This document shows positions 10,086 through 19,287 of a DNA stretch of 64,000 nucleotides, piece after piece. The position numbers were made by a program, and so were the translations under genes. Positions within the stretch are counted from its first letter, which is position 1; each line of letters opens with the position of its first letter. The notes below the pieces were generated by a model. The model did not search any database, was not told where the DNA came from, and worked only from the letters and a program-made list of their open reading frames with translations. Source of the stretch: Lysobacter antibioticus. Its GTDB lineage: Bacteria; Pseudomonadota; Gammaproteobacteria; Xanthomonadales; Xanthomonadaceae. The stretch is from contig NZ_JMTZ01000003.1 in assembly GCF_000731095.1 (NCBI RefSeq), positions 1 through 64,000 on the forward strand, in the 5' to 3' direction.

Positions 10086-10406
10086 TCAGTGCTCGAAATC
10101 TTCGGTATGGCTCAATAGCGCGGCGATGACCGGCCGATGCCGGGCATAGGCGGCAGCGAAGCGTTCGCCCGCGACTTGACGCAGTTCCGCGGCGACCTTG
10201 GCGCCATCGTGTTCGGACAACTGCAGACAGACGGTGTGGATGCGCTGCGACAGTTCGCTGACGACCTGCCATTCGTTGGCCGCGGCAGCGCCCTCCAGCC
10301 GCTGCACATCCGCGGCGACGCCGCGGTAGAACACCCGTGCCACATGCCGGACCTTGTCCGGGTCGTGTTCGAGCAGTTCGCAGAACTCGCCCATCTGTGC
10401 GGACAT
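10086..10406 (-). CDS. HPt-like protein without the phospho-accepting histidine (paralogue 1)
   Basis: A 106-residue protein that aligns without gaps over its core with the two other HPt-type proteins of this block (10674-11054 and 11993-12355). Shared blocks include KVRxV..FYR, QRLEGAAAANEW and CLQLSEHD. In the third paralogue the phospho-histidine motif reads THKMKSG; here the matching segment is SQRIHTV, so the acceptor position (residue 54) is glutamine. A histidine three residues later is off the HPt position. The ATG at 10406 is chosen because GGGGG lies about five bases upstream and because it matches the N-termini of the paralogues; an in-frame ATG 13 codons earlier is possible. It may compete with or scaffold the active HPt. 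Degenerate HPt is the best description; function is not shown. Confidence 0.75.
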   Translation of the reverse strand: MSAQMGEFCELLEHDPDKVRHVARVFYRGVAADVQRLEGAAAANEWQVVSELSQRIHTVCLQLSEHDGAKVAAELRQVAGERFAAAYARHRPVIAALLSHTEDFEH

Positions 10407-10470
10407 CGCTACCCCCGACACGATCAGTTTCGTGCCATTGATCACATTCTAGGCAGGCGGTCGGCGACCC

Positions 10471-10493
10471 CGGAATAGGGAAAAGTCTTAGAG
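10471..10493. promoter_or_regulatory. Conserved motif copy 1 (GAATAGGGAAAAGTCTTAG)
   Basis: One of three near-identical motifs in this window, the others being at 11173-11196 and 15324-15347. It sits 65-87 bases upstream of the first HPt-like gene, where an activator site or promoter element would be expected. Read on the gene's own strand the core is CTAAGACTTTTCCCTATTC. Confidence 0.55.
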
Positions 10494-10673
10494 CCAGGGG
10501 CTTGGAAGTGTCGGCAAACCACTGGCGCGGTGTCGTCGAGGAAAGCCCGCTGCGCTCGGCTTAGCCCCTTATCGCCGCGGACTGCACCGGCATGGGCGAA
10601 GCCGTTTGCAGCGGACTTTCATCGTTGACCTCGACCAGGGCGTGCGCAGCCGGCCGAGACTCTACGGACGCGA

Positions 10674-11054
10674 TCAGTGCCTGATGCTGCCGACGCCAAG
10701 CGAATCGGGCGGCGACTTCCGCTCGGCGATGCCGCGTCCTACGAACTCCTCGGCGCGATCCAGGGTCCGCACGATTCGCGGCCGCCGCTGGCGATAAGCA
10801 TCGGCGAAGCACTCGCCCGCAGTGTGGGTCAGGCCGGCCGCCGCTTCCGCGGCGTCGTGCTCGCCTACCTGCAGACAGCTGACTTGAATTCGCCATGCCA
10901 ATGCACGAACGGTCGACCACTCATTGGCGGCCGCAGCCTGCTCCAGGCGGTGCAGATCCTTGATCGCCGAACGGTAGAACTCCCAGATCACCCGCCGCAC
11001 TTTGTGCTGGTCGTTTTTCAGCAGTCGGGCGAGCTCGGGAAAATGGACGGTCAT
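10674..11054 (-). CDS. HPt-like protein without the phospho-accepting histidine (paralogue 2)
   Basis: A 126-residue paralogue of the HPt-type proteins on both sides. It shares KVRRV..EFYR, HRLEQAAAANEW and CLQVGEHDAA with them. The segment matching the active THKMKSG motif of the third paralogue is AWRIQVS, so tryptophan (residue 54) replaces the histidine and the protein should not take a phosphate there. The C-terminus is about 20 residues longer than paralogue 1 and is polar. The ATG at 11054 has AGGAG 6-7 bases upstream; longer in-frame starts lack a ribosome binding site. It probably arose by duplication of an ancestral HPt gene in this cluster. Confidence 0.75.
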   Translation of the reverse strand: MTVHFPELARLLKNDQHKVRRVIWEFYRSAIKDLHRLEQAAAANEWSTVRALAWRIQVSCLQVGEHDAAEAAAGLTHTAGECFADAYRQRRPRIVRTLDRAEEFVGRGIAERKSPPDSLGVGSIRH

Positions 11055-11172
11055 CGCCTGCTCCTGGGGACATGAGTGGGCCTGCGTCCGCTGCCGATGA
11101 GCCTGGGGCCCAGACGAGTCCGTCGTCCGGCCTGCCAGGCACCCGAAGCATGATGAATGCAGGGCCCGGCGG

Positions 11173-11196
11173 CGGGAATTAGGAAAAATCTTAGTG
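11173..11196. promoter_or_regulatory. Conserved motif copy 2 (GAATTAGGAAAAATCTTAG)
   Basis: Second copy of the shared motif, about 120-142 bases upstream of the second HPt-like gene. The core AGGAAAAATCTT is an imperfect dyad. Confidence 0.55.
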
Positions 11197-11261
11197 CTCG
11201 GCAATGCCGGCAGGTGATGCACGGACCTCAGGAAGTGCGGCTCGATCGCGCCGCCATCGGT

Positions 11262-11324
11262 GCGGCATGCGCGGCATGCGCGGCGTGCGCGGCATGCGCG
11301 GCATGCGCGGCATGCGCGGCGTGC
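11262..11324. repeat. Seven tandem copies of a 9-bp unit (GCGGCATGC)
   Basis: Seven uninterrupted units; five read GCGGCATGC and two (units 3 and 7) read GCGGCGTGC. Each GCATGC core is self-complementary. The array begins 27 bases past the stop codon of the NarL-type regulator gene and lies 208 bases before the next gene on that strand, so it is non-coding. Copy number could vary by replication slippage, and the transcript could fold. Confidence 0.85.
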
Positions 11325-11351
11325 GCGAGTCCGGGCCGAGCGCGGCGATCT

Positions 11352-11996
11352 CTATAACAGGTAGTCGAGCCCATGCTGCTCGAGATAGTGGCCGAGCTCG
11401 TCCTTGGACCTCAAGCCGAGCTTGCGCAACGCGTTGTATTTGTGCGTCGTCACGGTTTTGTAGCTGCGATTGCTGTCGATGGCGATGGCTTGCAGGTTCT
11501 CGCCCCGCGCCAAGGCGATCATCACCGTCCGCTCGCCCGTGGTGAGCTGGTGCCATGGATGCTTGCGCGCGATATCGAGATCGACCAGTGGGTCGACATA
11601 ACTGTTTCCAGCCACGACCGCGCCGATGGCGTCGATCGCCACTTGCGGGCCGCTGGCCTTGGAAACGAAAGCGCGGGCGCCGAGATCCAGCAGCGCCTGG
11701 GCCAGACAGGGATGCTCCTCTCCGGTGTAGATCACCACTTGCAGCGAGGGCTGCGCGGCCAGGATCGCCTGCAGCAGCGGGGCGCTGTTCAATCGACCCG
11801 GCATGCGCAGGTCCAGGACCAGATATTCCCAGGATTCGGCCTGCAAACGGGACAGCAGGCTGTCGCTGTCGGTGACCGAATCGACCAGAACGCGGCCCTG
11901 GCCGAGCGCGGTTTTCAGCATTTCCGCAAGCGCGACGATGATGATCGGGTGATCGTCCGCGATCAGTATCCTTGCCGGCAACGCGTTCGCCTTCAT
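11352..11996 (-). CDS. NarL/FixJ-family response regulator
   Basis: A 214-residue protein with an N-terminal receiver (residues ~8-125) and a C-terminal LuxR-type helix-turn-helix (~148-210). The acidic pocket is ADD at 13-15, the phospho-acceptor is Asp62 in LVLDLRMPG, the switch threonine is in VIYTGEEH and the lysine is in FVSKA. The DNA-binding part has LTTGERTVMIALARGEN and SYKTVTTHKYNALRKLGL, the usual LuxR signature. Its ATG overlaps the stop of the upstream HPt gene (ATGA), so the two are translationally coupled and probably form one phosphorelay pair. Likely output is transcription, possibly at the repeated motif in this block; that link is inference. Confidence 0.9.
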   Translation of the reverse strand: MKANALPARILIADDHPIIIVALAEMLKTALGQGRVLVDSVTDSDSLLSRLQAESWEYLVLDLRMPGRLNSAPLLQAILAAQPSLQVVIYTGEEHPCLAQALLDLGARAFVSKASGPQVAIDAIGAVVAGNSYVDPLVDLDIARKHPWHQLTTGERTVMIALARGENLQAIAIDSNRSYKTVTTHKYNALRKLGLRSKDELGHYLEQHGLDYLL

Positions 11997-12355
11997 GTTT
12001 CACCCGCCTCATCCGGATACGCCAGGTACGCGAGGACGCGCATCATCACCCTATCCAGTTCGTCTCGCGTGCTTGCGAATGTTTGTCCGAGACAGTCGCC
12101 CGGAGAGCCGGCGGACACCGCCCGTTCGATCGAGGCTAACCCCTGCGCTGCGGCCGTCTCGCCGATCTGCAGGCAGCCCGACTTCATCTTGTGCGTCAGC
12201 GCCCCGATCGTCGCCCAGTCGCGGCTTGCCCAGGCCCGGTCCAGTCGCTGCAGGTCCTCGCCGGTACAGCGGGCGAAAACATCCAGCACCCTGCGCACCC
12301 GGGCGGTATCGCCTCGCAACAGACGGCTCAAGGGCTCGAAATTGGAGGCCTTCAT
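11993..12355 (-). CDS. Histidine phosphotransfer (HPt) protein, histidine retained
   Basis: A 120-residue HPt-type helical protein. The motif ALTHKMKSGCLQIGE carries His55 in the canonical H-x-(L/M)-K-(G/S) setting and ends in the usual (I/V)G(A/E) turn. It starts at the ATG at 12355, where its N-terminus aligns with the two histidine-less paralogues; the open frame continues upstream only as the complement of the EAL gene. It overlaps the downstream response regulator by four bases. It is a plausible intermediate between the hybrid kinase at 15511-19287, which lacks an HPt domain, and the NarL-type regulator. Partner choice is inferred from proximity. Confidence 0.85.
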   Translation of the reverse strand: MKASNFEPLSRLLRGDTARVRRVLDVFARCTGEDLQRLDRAWASRDWATIGALTHKMKSGCLQIGETAAAQGLASIERAVSAGSPGDCLGQTFASTRDELDRVMMRVLAYLAYPDEAGET

Positions 12356-12490
12356 CGCAATCCGAATCCGCCTCCCGCCCAGGTTGAGAACGGTGCATGA
12401 TATAGGCAAGTCGTCCGTTCTTTGATCGCTGCGCGCATATGCTGGCGTTCTAAGACAACTCGTCGCGATTGTCCATGACGGAGACCACGT

Positions 12491-13708
12491 TTGCCCAACT
12501 CGCCGTACCCGGTCGGATTGAGGGCTCTGGTCGTCGACGACGATCCGGTGATGCTCGAGATCATCTCCGCGCTGCTCGGCGACGCCGGGCTGCTGCTTCC
12601 GGAAACCGCGGACAAAGGCGAGCTCGCCCTCGAACGGTTGGCGGCCCGCCCCTTCGACCTGCTGATATGCGACCTCAACATGCCAGGCATGGACGGGATC
12701 CGTTTGCTGAGCCATGTTGCCGCGCTGTCGCGCCACCCCGCGGTCATCCTGCTCAGCGGCGAGGATTCCCGCGTGCTCGACGTCAGCCGGCAGTTCGCCG
12801 AAGCCAAAGGCTTGACGATACTCGGGGTGCTGGGAAAACCGGTCGATCTGCAGTCCCTGACCACGGTGTTGGCGCGATATCGTCCGGCGGAAGGCCGCTC
12901 GTGGCAGGACGCGCCCGACGTGGCGATCGACGGCGACGCCATCCGTGGCGGCATCGACGGAGGCGCGTTGCATCTGGCCTATCAACCCAAGCTGGAACTG
13001 GGCAAGCGCTCGTTCGTCGGTGCCGAAGCGCTGTTGCGCTGGCAGGACCCGAAGCTCGGTGCGGTTCCACCGTCGGACGTGGTGCGGGCCGCGGAAAACG
13101 CGGGCCTGGTCGATCTGCTCACCCTGGCCGTCCTTACCCGGGCGGTGGCCGATCGCGCCGCACTGATGCGCAACGGCATCGACATCAATCTCGCCTTCAA
13201 CGTATCGATGCATAACCTGCACAACCTGTCGATCATCGACCGGATGTCGGAGATCGTCGCCGCGGCCGACGATCGGCCGGATCGTTACACCCTGGAGGTC
13301 ACCGAGACGCACCTCATGAAGGAGCCGGCGCATGTGATCGAGGCCTTGATCCGCTCTCGCCTGCGCGGCTTCAAGGTCGCCATCGACGATTACGGCACCG
13401 GCGCGGCGACGATGCAGTTTCTGATGCAGCTGCCGAGCACGGAGTTGAAGATCGACCGCAGCTTCGTCGCCGCCGGGCCGCGCAGCGAGCACGGGCGCGT
13501 CCTGTTGCAGTCCGCCATCGAACTGGGCCTTAGCCTCGGTCAAACCGTCACCGTCGAAGGCGTGGAGACCGATCAGGAGGATAGGCTGGCGCGCGAACTC
13601 GGTGGCCATCTGGGCCAAGGTTACCTGTATGGGCGTCCGATGGAACTGAGCGAACTGATCGCATGGGCGTGTACGCATCCGGTCGGCGTTCCTGCGAACC
13701 CAGGCTAG
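12491..13708 (+). CDS. Receiver-EAL c-di-GMP phosphodiesterase
   Basis: A 405-residue protein with an N-terminal receiver (~10-130; VVDDDP pocket, acceptor Asp61 in LLICDLNMPGMDG, lysine in GVLGKPV) and a C-terminal EAL domain (~150-395). Every catalytic landmark is present: EALLRW at 179-184, FNVSMHNL, LEVTETHL, AIDDYGTG, LKIDRSFV, VEGVET and QGYLYGRPM. It should therefore hydrolyse c-di-GMP under control of phosphorylation. The start is a TTG at 12491 with GGAGA upstream, and the protein is collinear with the family from there. It is transcribed divergently from the HPt/regulator pair across 135 bases, so a shared control region is likely. Confidence 0.92.
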   Translation: MPNSPYPVGLRALVVDDDPVMLEIISALLGDAGLLLPETADKGELALERLAARPFDLLICDLNMPGMDGIRLLSHVAALSRHPAVILLSGEDSRVLDVSRQFAEAKGLTILGVLGKPVDLQSLTTVLARYRPAEGRSWQDAPDVAIDGDAIRGGIDGGALHLAYQPKLELGKRSFVGAEALLRWQDPKLGAVPPSDVVRAAENAGLVDLLTLAVLTRAVADRAALMRNGIDINLAFNVSMHNLHNLSIIDRMSEIVAAADDRPDRYTLEVTETHLMKEPAHVIEALIRSRLRGFKVAIDDYGTGAATMQFLMQLPSTELKIDRSFVAAGPRSEHGRVLLQSAIELGLSLGQTVTVEGVETDQEDRLARELGGHLGQGYLYGRPMELSELIAWACTHPVGVPANPG

Positions 13709-14107
13709 GTCCGTGCGCCACCTACCCTGGGATCAATGAGCGTATCTGCGCAGACTTGAGCGAGACGGAACGGGGCGCCTATGCGGACATCACCCGCCCG
13801 TCTGCTCACCGGCCGTCATCACGACGGGCGCTGACCGTGCACGACATCCTTGGAACGCGGTCAGTGCACTCGATGCCTGCAGAGGAGTCCGAATCAGGAA
13901 CAGCCCTCGCCGGGGGCATGGCAAGAACTGCTCATCGAGTGCGGGGCCACTCTATGCGGCGATCGCAGTCGCAGATAGTCCCGCAACGACAACATCGGGT
14001 TGACCGTTCGCGAACGCTCGCGGGATGCGATCTTGATCGCACCGAACGATCCACCGGCATCGCTGCTTCGGCCTTGCGATCGACTGCGATGTTTCGCAAG
14101 CCCTGCA
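13709..14107. other. Intergenic region between convergent EAL and LysR genes; no gene
   Basis: No coding-like frame is seen. A small hairpin TGCGATC-tt-GATCGCA at 14026-14041 lies about 67 bases past the LysR stop codon and might end that transcript, although no U-run follows. Confidence 0.45.
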
Positions 14108-15139
14108 TCATGCAAGCGCGATCGGCGCGCGAACGAGGCTGTCGTGGGCGAGCCGCTCGCTGAGGAACCCGATCAGCGCTTGTACCTTTAGCGACGATCG
14201 CCTGCTGGAGGGATACACCAACGACACCGGGCCGGCGGGCGGCGCGCAGTCGGGCATGACGACCTTCAATCGACCGGTGGCTATCGCATCGGCAATCACA
14301 TAGTCGGGCAACAAAGCCAAACCCAGACCGGAGCGCGCGGCCTGTAACAGTTGGAAGCAACAAGGGCTGCGGATGCGTTCGCGAACGCGGGCCGTCCTCA
14401 GCTCGCCCTCGACCAGTAACTGCCATCCAGCCGACGTCCCGTTGCCCGAATTGACGAGGCAGTCGTGATAAGCCAGTTCGCCCGGGAGTTTCGGAGTACC
14501 TCTCGCGGCCAGGTACTCGGGGCTGGCGCAAATCCAAGAGCGCGTCGCACCCAAGCGTTTGGCGAGCAGGCTCGAGTTCGCGAGGTGACCGATGCGTATC
14601 GATAAATCGTAGTTCGTGCCGTTGCCGCCCGCATCGCATTCTTCGACGCCGAGGTCGATCCTGAGGCCGGAGTATATCGAAGCGAATTCGTTGAACAGCG
14701 GCGCCAACACCTGCGCGCCGTAGAAATGCGGCACCGAGACCCGCAGGGTGCCGTGGATCCCTCCGTTGAAGCCGGCGGCCAGATCGTTGGCGGCCTCCAC
14801 CGATTCGATGATCGACACGCAACGCTCGTAGTAGGCATTGCCGACGTCGGTAACGCTGATCCTGCTGCCGCTGCGATCGATCAGTTGAGTTCCGAGCTGC
14901 AGCTCGATCTCGCTGATGCGGCGACTGATAACGGATTTCGAAGTGCCGAGCTGGCGCGCGGCGCCGGTAAAGCTGGTCGCGTTCACGACCGCGACGAACG
15001 CGAGCATCTCGGAGAAGCTGATCAGCGCAGGGTTTCTGCGCGGGGCGATCTCGTAGTTCACGTTCATTGCGGCATCCATCGAATGAGCGGAAGCCGGTGC
15101 AGCCCTGCCCGGCGTCTCGCTGCGGCGATGCTTCTTCAT
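14108..15139 (-). CDS. LysR-family transcriptional regulator
   Basis: Length is 343 residues, somewhat long for LysR because of a ~40-residue N-terminal extension. The helix-turn-helix (FVAVVNATSFTGAARQLGTS, then KSVISRRISEIELQLG) spans about 47-90, followed by the LysR substrate domain with the RxGxLANSSLLAKRLG segment typical of the group resembling DmlR/CrgA. Starts at residues 21 (ATG 15079) or 25 (ATG 15067) would give a more usual length; none has a strong ribosome binding site. It has no divergent partner, and its target is unknown. It is separated from the hybrid kinase gene by 371 bases. Confidence 0.88.
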   Translation of the reverse strand: MKKHRRSETPGRAAPASAHSMDAAMNVNYEIAPRRNPALISFSEMLAFVAVVNATSFTGAARQLGTSKSVISRRISEIELQLGTQLIDRSGSRISVTDVGNAYYERCVSIIESVEAANDLAAGFNGGIHGTLRVSVPHFYGAQVLAPLFNEFASIYSGLRIDLGVEECDAGGNGTNYDLSIRIGHLANSSLLAKRLGATRSWICASPEYLAARGTPKLPGELAYHDCLVNSGNGTSAGWQLLVEGELRTARVRERIRSPCCFQLLQAARSGLGLALLPDYVIADAIATGRLKVVMPDCAPPAGPVSLVYPSSRRSSLKVQALIGFLSERLAHDSLVRAPIALA

Positions 15140-15510
15140 TCTTCATAGAAGCAGCAGACAAGGCGGAACGCTCGTGACCGAACGACGAATCGTCGCGATC
15201 GATTCCGATCGGATTAAGTGCCCCGCATCGCCTTCACCGGTGCAAGCGACGGTCGGCTTTGTTCCGACCCGCCTGTCAGCGAATTCTTAGTTCGAGCGGA
15301 TACTAATGCGATGAGCATCACGATTTGAATTGGGAAAATTCTTAGGCGATCCCCGTCGCCAGTGCACATGCGCCGGCCACGGCGCGGCTGCGAATCCGCC
15401 AACCGGGTGTTGCCGATGCTTGGCCAGGCAGCCCGGATACCCGTTGCCACGTGGAAGTGGCGTGCCGGGGAGCGCTGCCGGCGCGATGGCGGCAGCATCT
15501 GCCGTTGGCG
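15140..15510. other. Intergenic region between hybrid kinase and LysR genes
   Basis: No gene. It carries the third copy of the GAATTNGGAAAANTCTTAG motif and, at 15281-15290, a partial copy GAATTCTTAG. It probably contains the LysR promoter and the end of the kinase transcript. Confidence 0.45.
15324..15347. promoter_or_regulatory. Conserved motif copy 3 (GAATTGGGAAAATTCTTAG)
   Basis: Third copy of the motif at 10471 and 11173, in the same orientation relative to the minus-strand genes. It lies about 185 bases upstream of the LysR start and 164 bases downstream of the hybrid kinase stop. Confidence 0.55.
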
Positions 15511-18500
15511 TCACCTTCTGCCGATCCATTCGGCCAACAGGTCCAACAATTCGTCGGGGTCGATCGGTTTGGCGACGAAGTCGTCCATGCCCGCATCGGC
15601 GCAGCGTTTGCGGTCTTCCTGCATCACGTTGGCCGTCATCGCCAGGATCGGGACTCTGGGCTGCGGCATCAGCCGGCGGATTTCCCGGGTCGCGGTCAGC
15701 CCGTCCATGACCGGCATCTGCATGTCCATCAGGATGATGTCGTAAGCCTGGGCTTGGGCCATGCCCACCGCGATGGCGCCGTCGTCGGCCACGTCGACCC
15801 GCAGTCCGGCATCGCTCAGGACCGCCCGCGCCACTTCCTGGTTGAAATCATTGTCTTCCACCAGCAGCACGCGCTTGCCGATGAGCGCGCCGTGCCGGCC
15901 CTCCTCTTGGGTCGGCCCCTCGGAAGCCTCTTCTTCGGAGGCTCCTATCATGCCGACCACCGAATCGATCATCTGCGAAGGTTCGATCGGCTTGATCAGC
16001 CGCACACCGCCCACGTCTCCCGTCTGCGCTACCGACTCCATGCGCTTGGCGCTGGCAACCGCGATGAGACGGATCGTTCGCGACGGTGCGTAGGCTCTGA
16101 TGCGTTCCACGACCGACGGCCCCTCGAGGCGCGGGATATCCAGGTCCAGGACCACGACATCGAACGGTCTTTCGGATTCCACCGACGATTTGAAAGCGGC
16201 CAGCACGCTCCTGCCGTCGCAGACGGTCGCGACCGTGAACCCCAGGCCGGTCAACATTCTCGAGAGTTCGCCATGGCATTCGGCGACCAGGATGCGCCGG
16301 CCCCGTACCGTCGCAGGCAGTTCCTCGGCGTTGAGCTGCAACTCGCCGCGCCCCAATCGTGCGGTGAACCAGAAGGTGCTGCCTCGGCCGAGCTCGCTGT
16401 CCACCCCCACCTCGCCGCCCATCAGCTCGACCAGGTTCTTGCAGATCGCCAGGCCAAGTCCGGCGCCCTCGTACTTGCGCGTGGTGGAGCTGTCACCCTG
16501 CTGAAACGCCTCGAATATCAAACCGACTTGATCGAGATCCAAGCCGATGCCCGTATCGCGTACGGTGAAACGCAGCAGCATGTCGCGCTCATCGCGTTGA
16601 TCGACTCCGACCGATATCCGGATCCCGCCACGGTCGGTAAACTTGACCGCGTTGGTGGCGTAGTTGATCAGCACCTGGCCCAAACGCAAGCGGTCGCCCA
16701 TGAGCGCCGCGGGCACGTCGGACGCCACATCGAATTGGATCTGCAGCCCCTTTTCTTCCACCTTGTCCCCGACCACGCTCGCGACGTCGCCCAATAGCTG
16801 CGATAGCGTGAAGTACGATTGCTCGATGGTCAGCTTGCCGGCCTCGACCTTGGAAATATCCAGGATGTCGCTGATGATGCTGAGCAGGTGCTGGCCTGCG
16901 CGCTGGATCTTGTCGAGGTAGGCGCGCTGTCCCGGGTCGGCGCTGTCCTTCAGCGCGAGATGCGACATGCCGAGAATGGCGTTCATCGGCGTGCGGATCT
17001 CATGGCTCATATTGGCGAGGAACTGGCTCTTGGCCGCATTGGCCGCATCGGCCATGGCCTTGGCCTGTCTCAGATCCTCTTGCGCCCGCACCAGTGCGGT
17101 GATGTCCTGGGTCGTGCCGCTGACCTGCAAGGGAGCACCGTCGAGGTCGGAGTACACGCGGCCGCGCGTAGTCAGCCAGCGCGTGTTGCCGCCCGGCAAG
17201 ACCACGCGGTATTCGACCGAAAGGCGTCCGGCCCGCCGCGCATCGTCGACCGCGGCCTGCAAGTGCGCGCGGTCATGCGGGTGAACCAGCTTGAAGAACG
17301 CCTCGATCGAAATAGGCGTCCCCTGAGGAATGCCGAACATCGAGAAATTCCGGTCGGACCCGGTCAACAACCCGGTCCTCATGTCATACTGCCAAGTCGC
17401 CAGATCGCCACCCTCGATGGCCAGGCTCAGGCGCTCCTCGCTCTCGCGCAATGCAGCTTCGGCGCGGCGGCTCTCGGTGATGTCGTCCAGGGTGAACTGC
17501 AGTATCTGTCTGCCGCGATGGCTGAAGGCCATCAAGTGAACCATGGCATCCCAGGTCTGGCCGTTCGGCCGCCGATGCCGCCACTCGAAGGTCTCCATGC
17601 CCTTGGTGAGCGCGGCTTGATCGTAATGCTCGATGGCCGTCGCCGAGTCGGTCCCATCGTACTGAGTCGGGTCCGATACATCGAGCGGCGTCTTGCCCAG
17701 GAGTTCTTCGCGGCGGGCATAGCCATACACCTTCACCGCGGCTTCGTTGCAGTCGATGAAGCCCGCGCCGTCGGGGTCGTAGACCACCATCGCCCGGTGC
17801 GAGCCCTGGAACAGCAGTTTGTTGAAGGCCTCGCTCTCTTTCAACGAATCTTCCGCGAGTTTGCGCCGGGTCACATCGCGCACGATCGCCAGCACGCCGT
17901 CCTGATTGCGCAGTTGTATCCCGTGCATCACGATTTCGGCGAAGAACGGCGTCTTGCCGCCGCGCAAATGCTGCCACTGCACGTGCACTACATCGCCTTC
18001 GATGTGTGCGGTCAGGCCCTCCGGCAGCGGCGGATCGCCCCCGCTCACCAGCCGCCCCAGCACGAAAGCGCGCGTCCTGTTGCCTAGCTCGATGCTGTCC
18101 TGACCGCCCGGCTGAGTCGCCGGGGTGATCAGCGGATCCGACAGGCGACGACCGATCAGATCCGTCTTCGACGACACGCCATATAACTTCACCGCCGCTT
18201 CGTTCACATCGACGATGCCTTCGTGAGTGATGAACAGATAGCAGTCGGGCGATCGATCCCATAGCGCACGCAATTGCTCGGTGGCTTTATCGGCGCATTT
18301 TTCGGCTTCACGGCGATCGGTTATGTCGACGGCGATGCCGCAGATCGAATGAGGGACTCCGGCATCGTCGGTCAAGGGGAACTTGGTGCTCTGGAAGATG
18401 CGCGGCCCGTCGGCTCCGAGCACTTCTTCTTCGACTTCCTTGACCTGGCCGGCCGACAGCACTTCGGCATCGTTGGCGCGCACCCGCAGGGCGGCGTCGC

Positions 18501-19287
18501 GCGGAATGATGTCGAAGTCGGTCTTTCCGAGCGCTGCGCCGCGCGCAAGAGCGAAGAATCGCTCATAGGCGCGGTTGGTGAGGATCAGGCGGCCGAGCAT
18601 ATCCTTGACGAAGACGATGGCCGGATACTCGTCGATTACCTCCTGGATCAGTCGCTGCGAAAATCGCTGCTTGCGCAAGGCCCGCATCAGCAGCCACGAC
18701 AGCATCATGCCGACCAACAGGCACGCGAGGATCGAGATCGTAATGACCGCGACGACCACTACGAAGTCCTGCCGAGCCGCCCGCTGCTGTTGCCTGGCGA
18801 CTCGCGGTTGCAGTTCGATCAAACGATGCAGATCGGCGATGAGCGCATCCAGGGATGCGCCGAACCTGGCCGTCTCGGAATCCGGCTCGCCTCGACGCCG
18901 GCCGGCAAGGACGACTGCGTCGGCGTCGCGCACCAACACGCCGACTTGCCGATCGGCCTGAATGGCCAACCCCCGCTCCTCCGCGGTCATGCGGGTGGCC
19001 ATATAGTCGCGCCAACGTTCGCTGCGCAAACCAATCAACGCGCCCGCTTTGGACGAGGAAGACTCGGCCGCCGGCAGCTCGCCGTGGAGATGAACCCTCA
19101 GGGCCTGGGCGCTTTCCAGAACCGCGGACAGGTGCCCAAGGGCCAGTGTCCGGTCTTCGTAGACGGTGTCCAGCCGCTGCATCACGCTGCGCAGCCCGAC
19201 GATGCCCGCGGCCCCCGCGATCATGACGAACAGACACGAGACCGCGACCAGCAACCTGAGCCTTGTGTCGATCTTCAACTGATTCAA
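15511..19287 (-). CDS. Hybrid sensor histidine kinase with four PAS domains and two receivers
   Basis: A 1258-residue inner-membrane protein. TM1 lies at ~12-33, a helical periplasmic sensor at ~34-173, and TM2 at ~175-200. Four PAS domains follow (starting near 210, 340, 475 and 610), each joined by D(I/V)T.RR-type linkers. HisKA carries His762 in [15 protein letters not shown], then comes the ATPase domain ([30 protein letters not shown]). The first receiver (~995-1115) keeps Asp1048 but its acidic pocket reads VAECHGE instead of VEDND. The second (~1140-1255) is intact, with Asp1188 in [11 protein letters not shown]. There is no HPt domain, so a separate HPt must pass the phosphate on; the one at 11993-12355 is the closest candidate. 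The signal sensed is unknown. Confidence 0.93.
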   Translation of the reverse strand: MNQLKIDTRLRLLVAVSCLFVMIAGAAGIVGLRSVMQRLDTVYEDRTLALGHLSAVLESAQALRVHLHGELPAAESSSSKAGALIGLRSERWRDYMATRMTAEERGLAIQADRQVGVLVRDADAVVLAGRRRGEPDSETARFGASLDALIADLHRLIELQPRVARQQQRAARQDFVVVVAVITISILACLLVGMMLSWLLMRALRKQRFSQRLIQEVIDEYPAIVFVKDMLGRLILTNRAYERFFALARGAALGKTDFDIIPRDAALRVRANDAEVLSAGQVKEVEEEVLGADGPRIFQSTKFPLTDDAGVPHSICGIAVDITDRREAEKCADKATEQLRALWDRSPDCYLFITHEGIVDVNEAAVKLYGVSSKTDLIGRRLSDPLITPATQPGGQDSIELGNRTRAFVLGRLVSGGDPPLPEGLTAHIEGDVVHVQWQHLRGGKTPFFAEIVMHGIQLRNQDGVLAIVRDVTRRKLAEDSLKESEAFNKLLFQGSHRAMVVYDPDGAGFIDCNEAAVKVYGYARREELLGKTPLDVSDPTQYDGTDSATAIEHYDQAALTKGMETFEWRHRRPNGQTWDAMVHLMAFSHRGRQILQFTLDDITESRRAEAALRESEERLSLAIEGGDLATWQYDMRTGLLTGSDRNFSMFGIPQGTPISIEAFFKLVHPHDRAHLQAAVDDARRAGRLSVEYRVVLPGGNTRWLTTRGRVYSDLDGAPLQVSGTTQDITALVRAQEDLRQAKAMADAANAAKSQFLANMSHEIRTPMNAILGMSHLALKDSADPGQRAYLDKIQRAGQHLLSIISDILDISKVEAGKLTIEQSYFTLSQLLGDVASVVGDKVEEKGLQIQFDVASDVPAALMGDRLRLGQVLINYATNAVKFTDRGGIRISVGVDQRDERDMLLRFTVRDTGIGLDLDQVGLIFEAFQQGDSSTTRKYEGAGLGLAICKNLVELMGGEVGVDSELGRGSTFWFTARLGRGELQLNAEELPATVRGRRILVAECHGELSRMLTGLGFTVATVCDGRSVLAAFKSSVESERPFDVVVLDLDIPRLEGPSVVERIRAYAPSRTIRLIAVASAKRMESVAQTGDVGGVRLIKPIEPSQMIDSVVGMIGASEEEASEGPTQEEGRHGALIGKRVLLVEDNDFNQEVARAVLSDAGLRVDVADDGAIAVGMAQAQAYDIILMDMQMPVMDGLTATREIRRLMPQPRVPILAMTANVMQEDRKRCADAGMDDFVAKPIDPDELLDLLAEWIGRR

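Noticed and set aside
11157-11357. Small plus-strand frame over the 9-bp repeats giving an Ala-Cys-Ala-Ala run.
   Set aside because: It arises from the minisatellite alone and lacks a ribosome binding site.
12356-13678. N-terminal extension of the HPt frame (561 codons in total).
   Set aside because: The extension is antisense to the EAL gene, whose catalytic motifs are intact; the HPt paralogues start at the equivalent of 12355.
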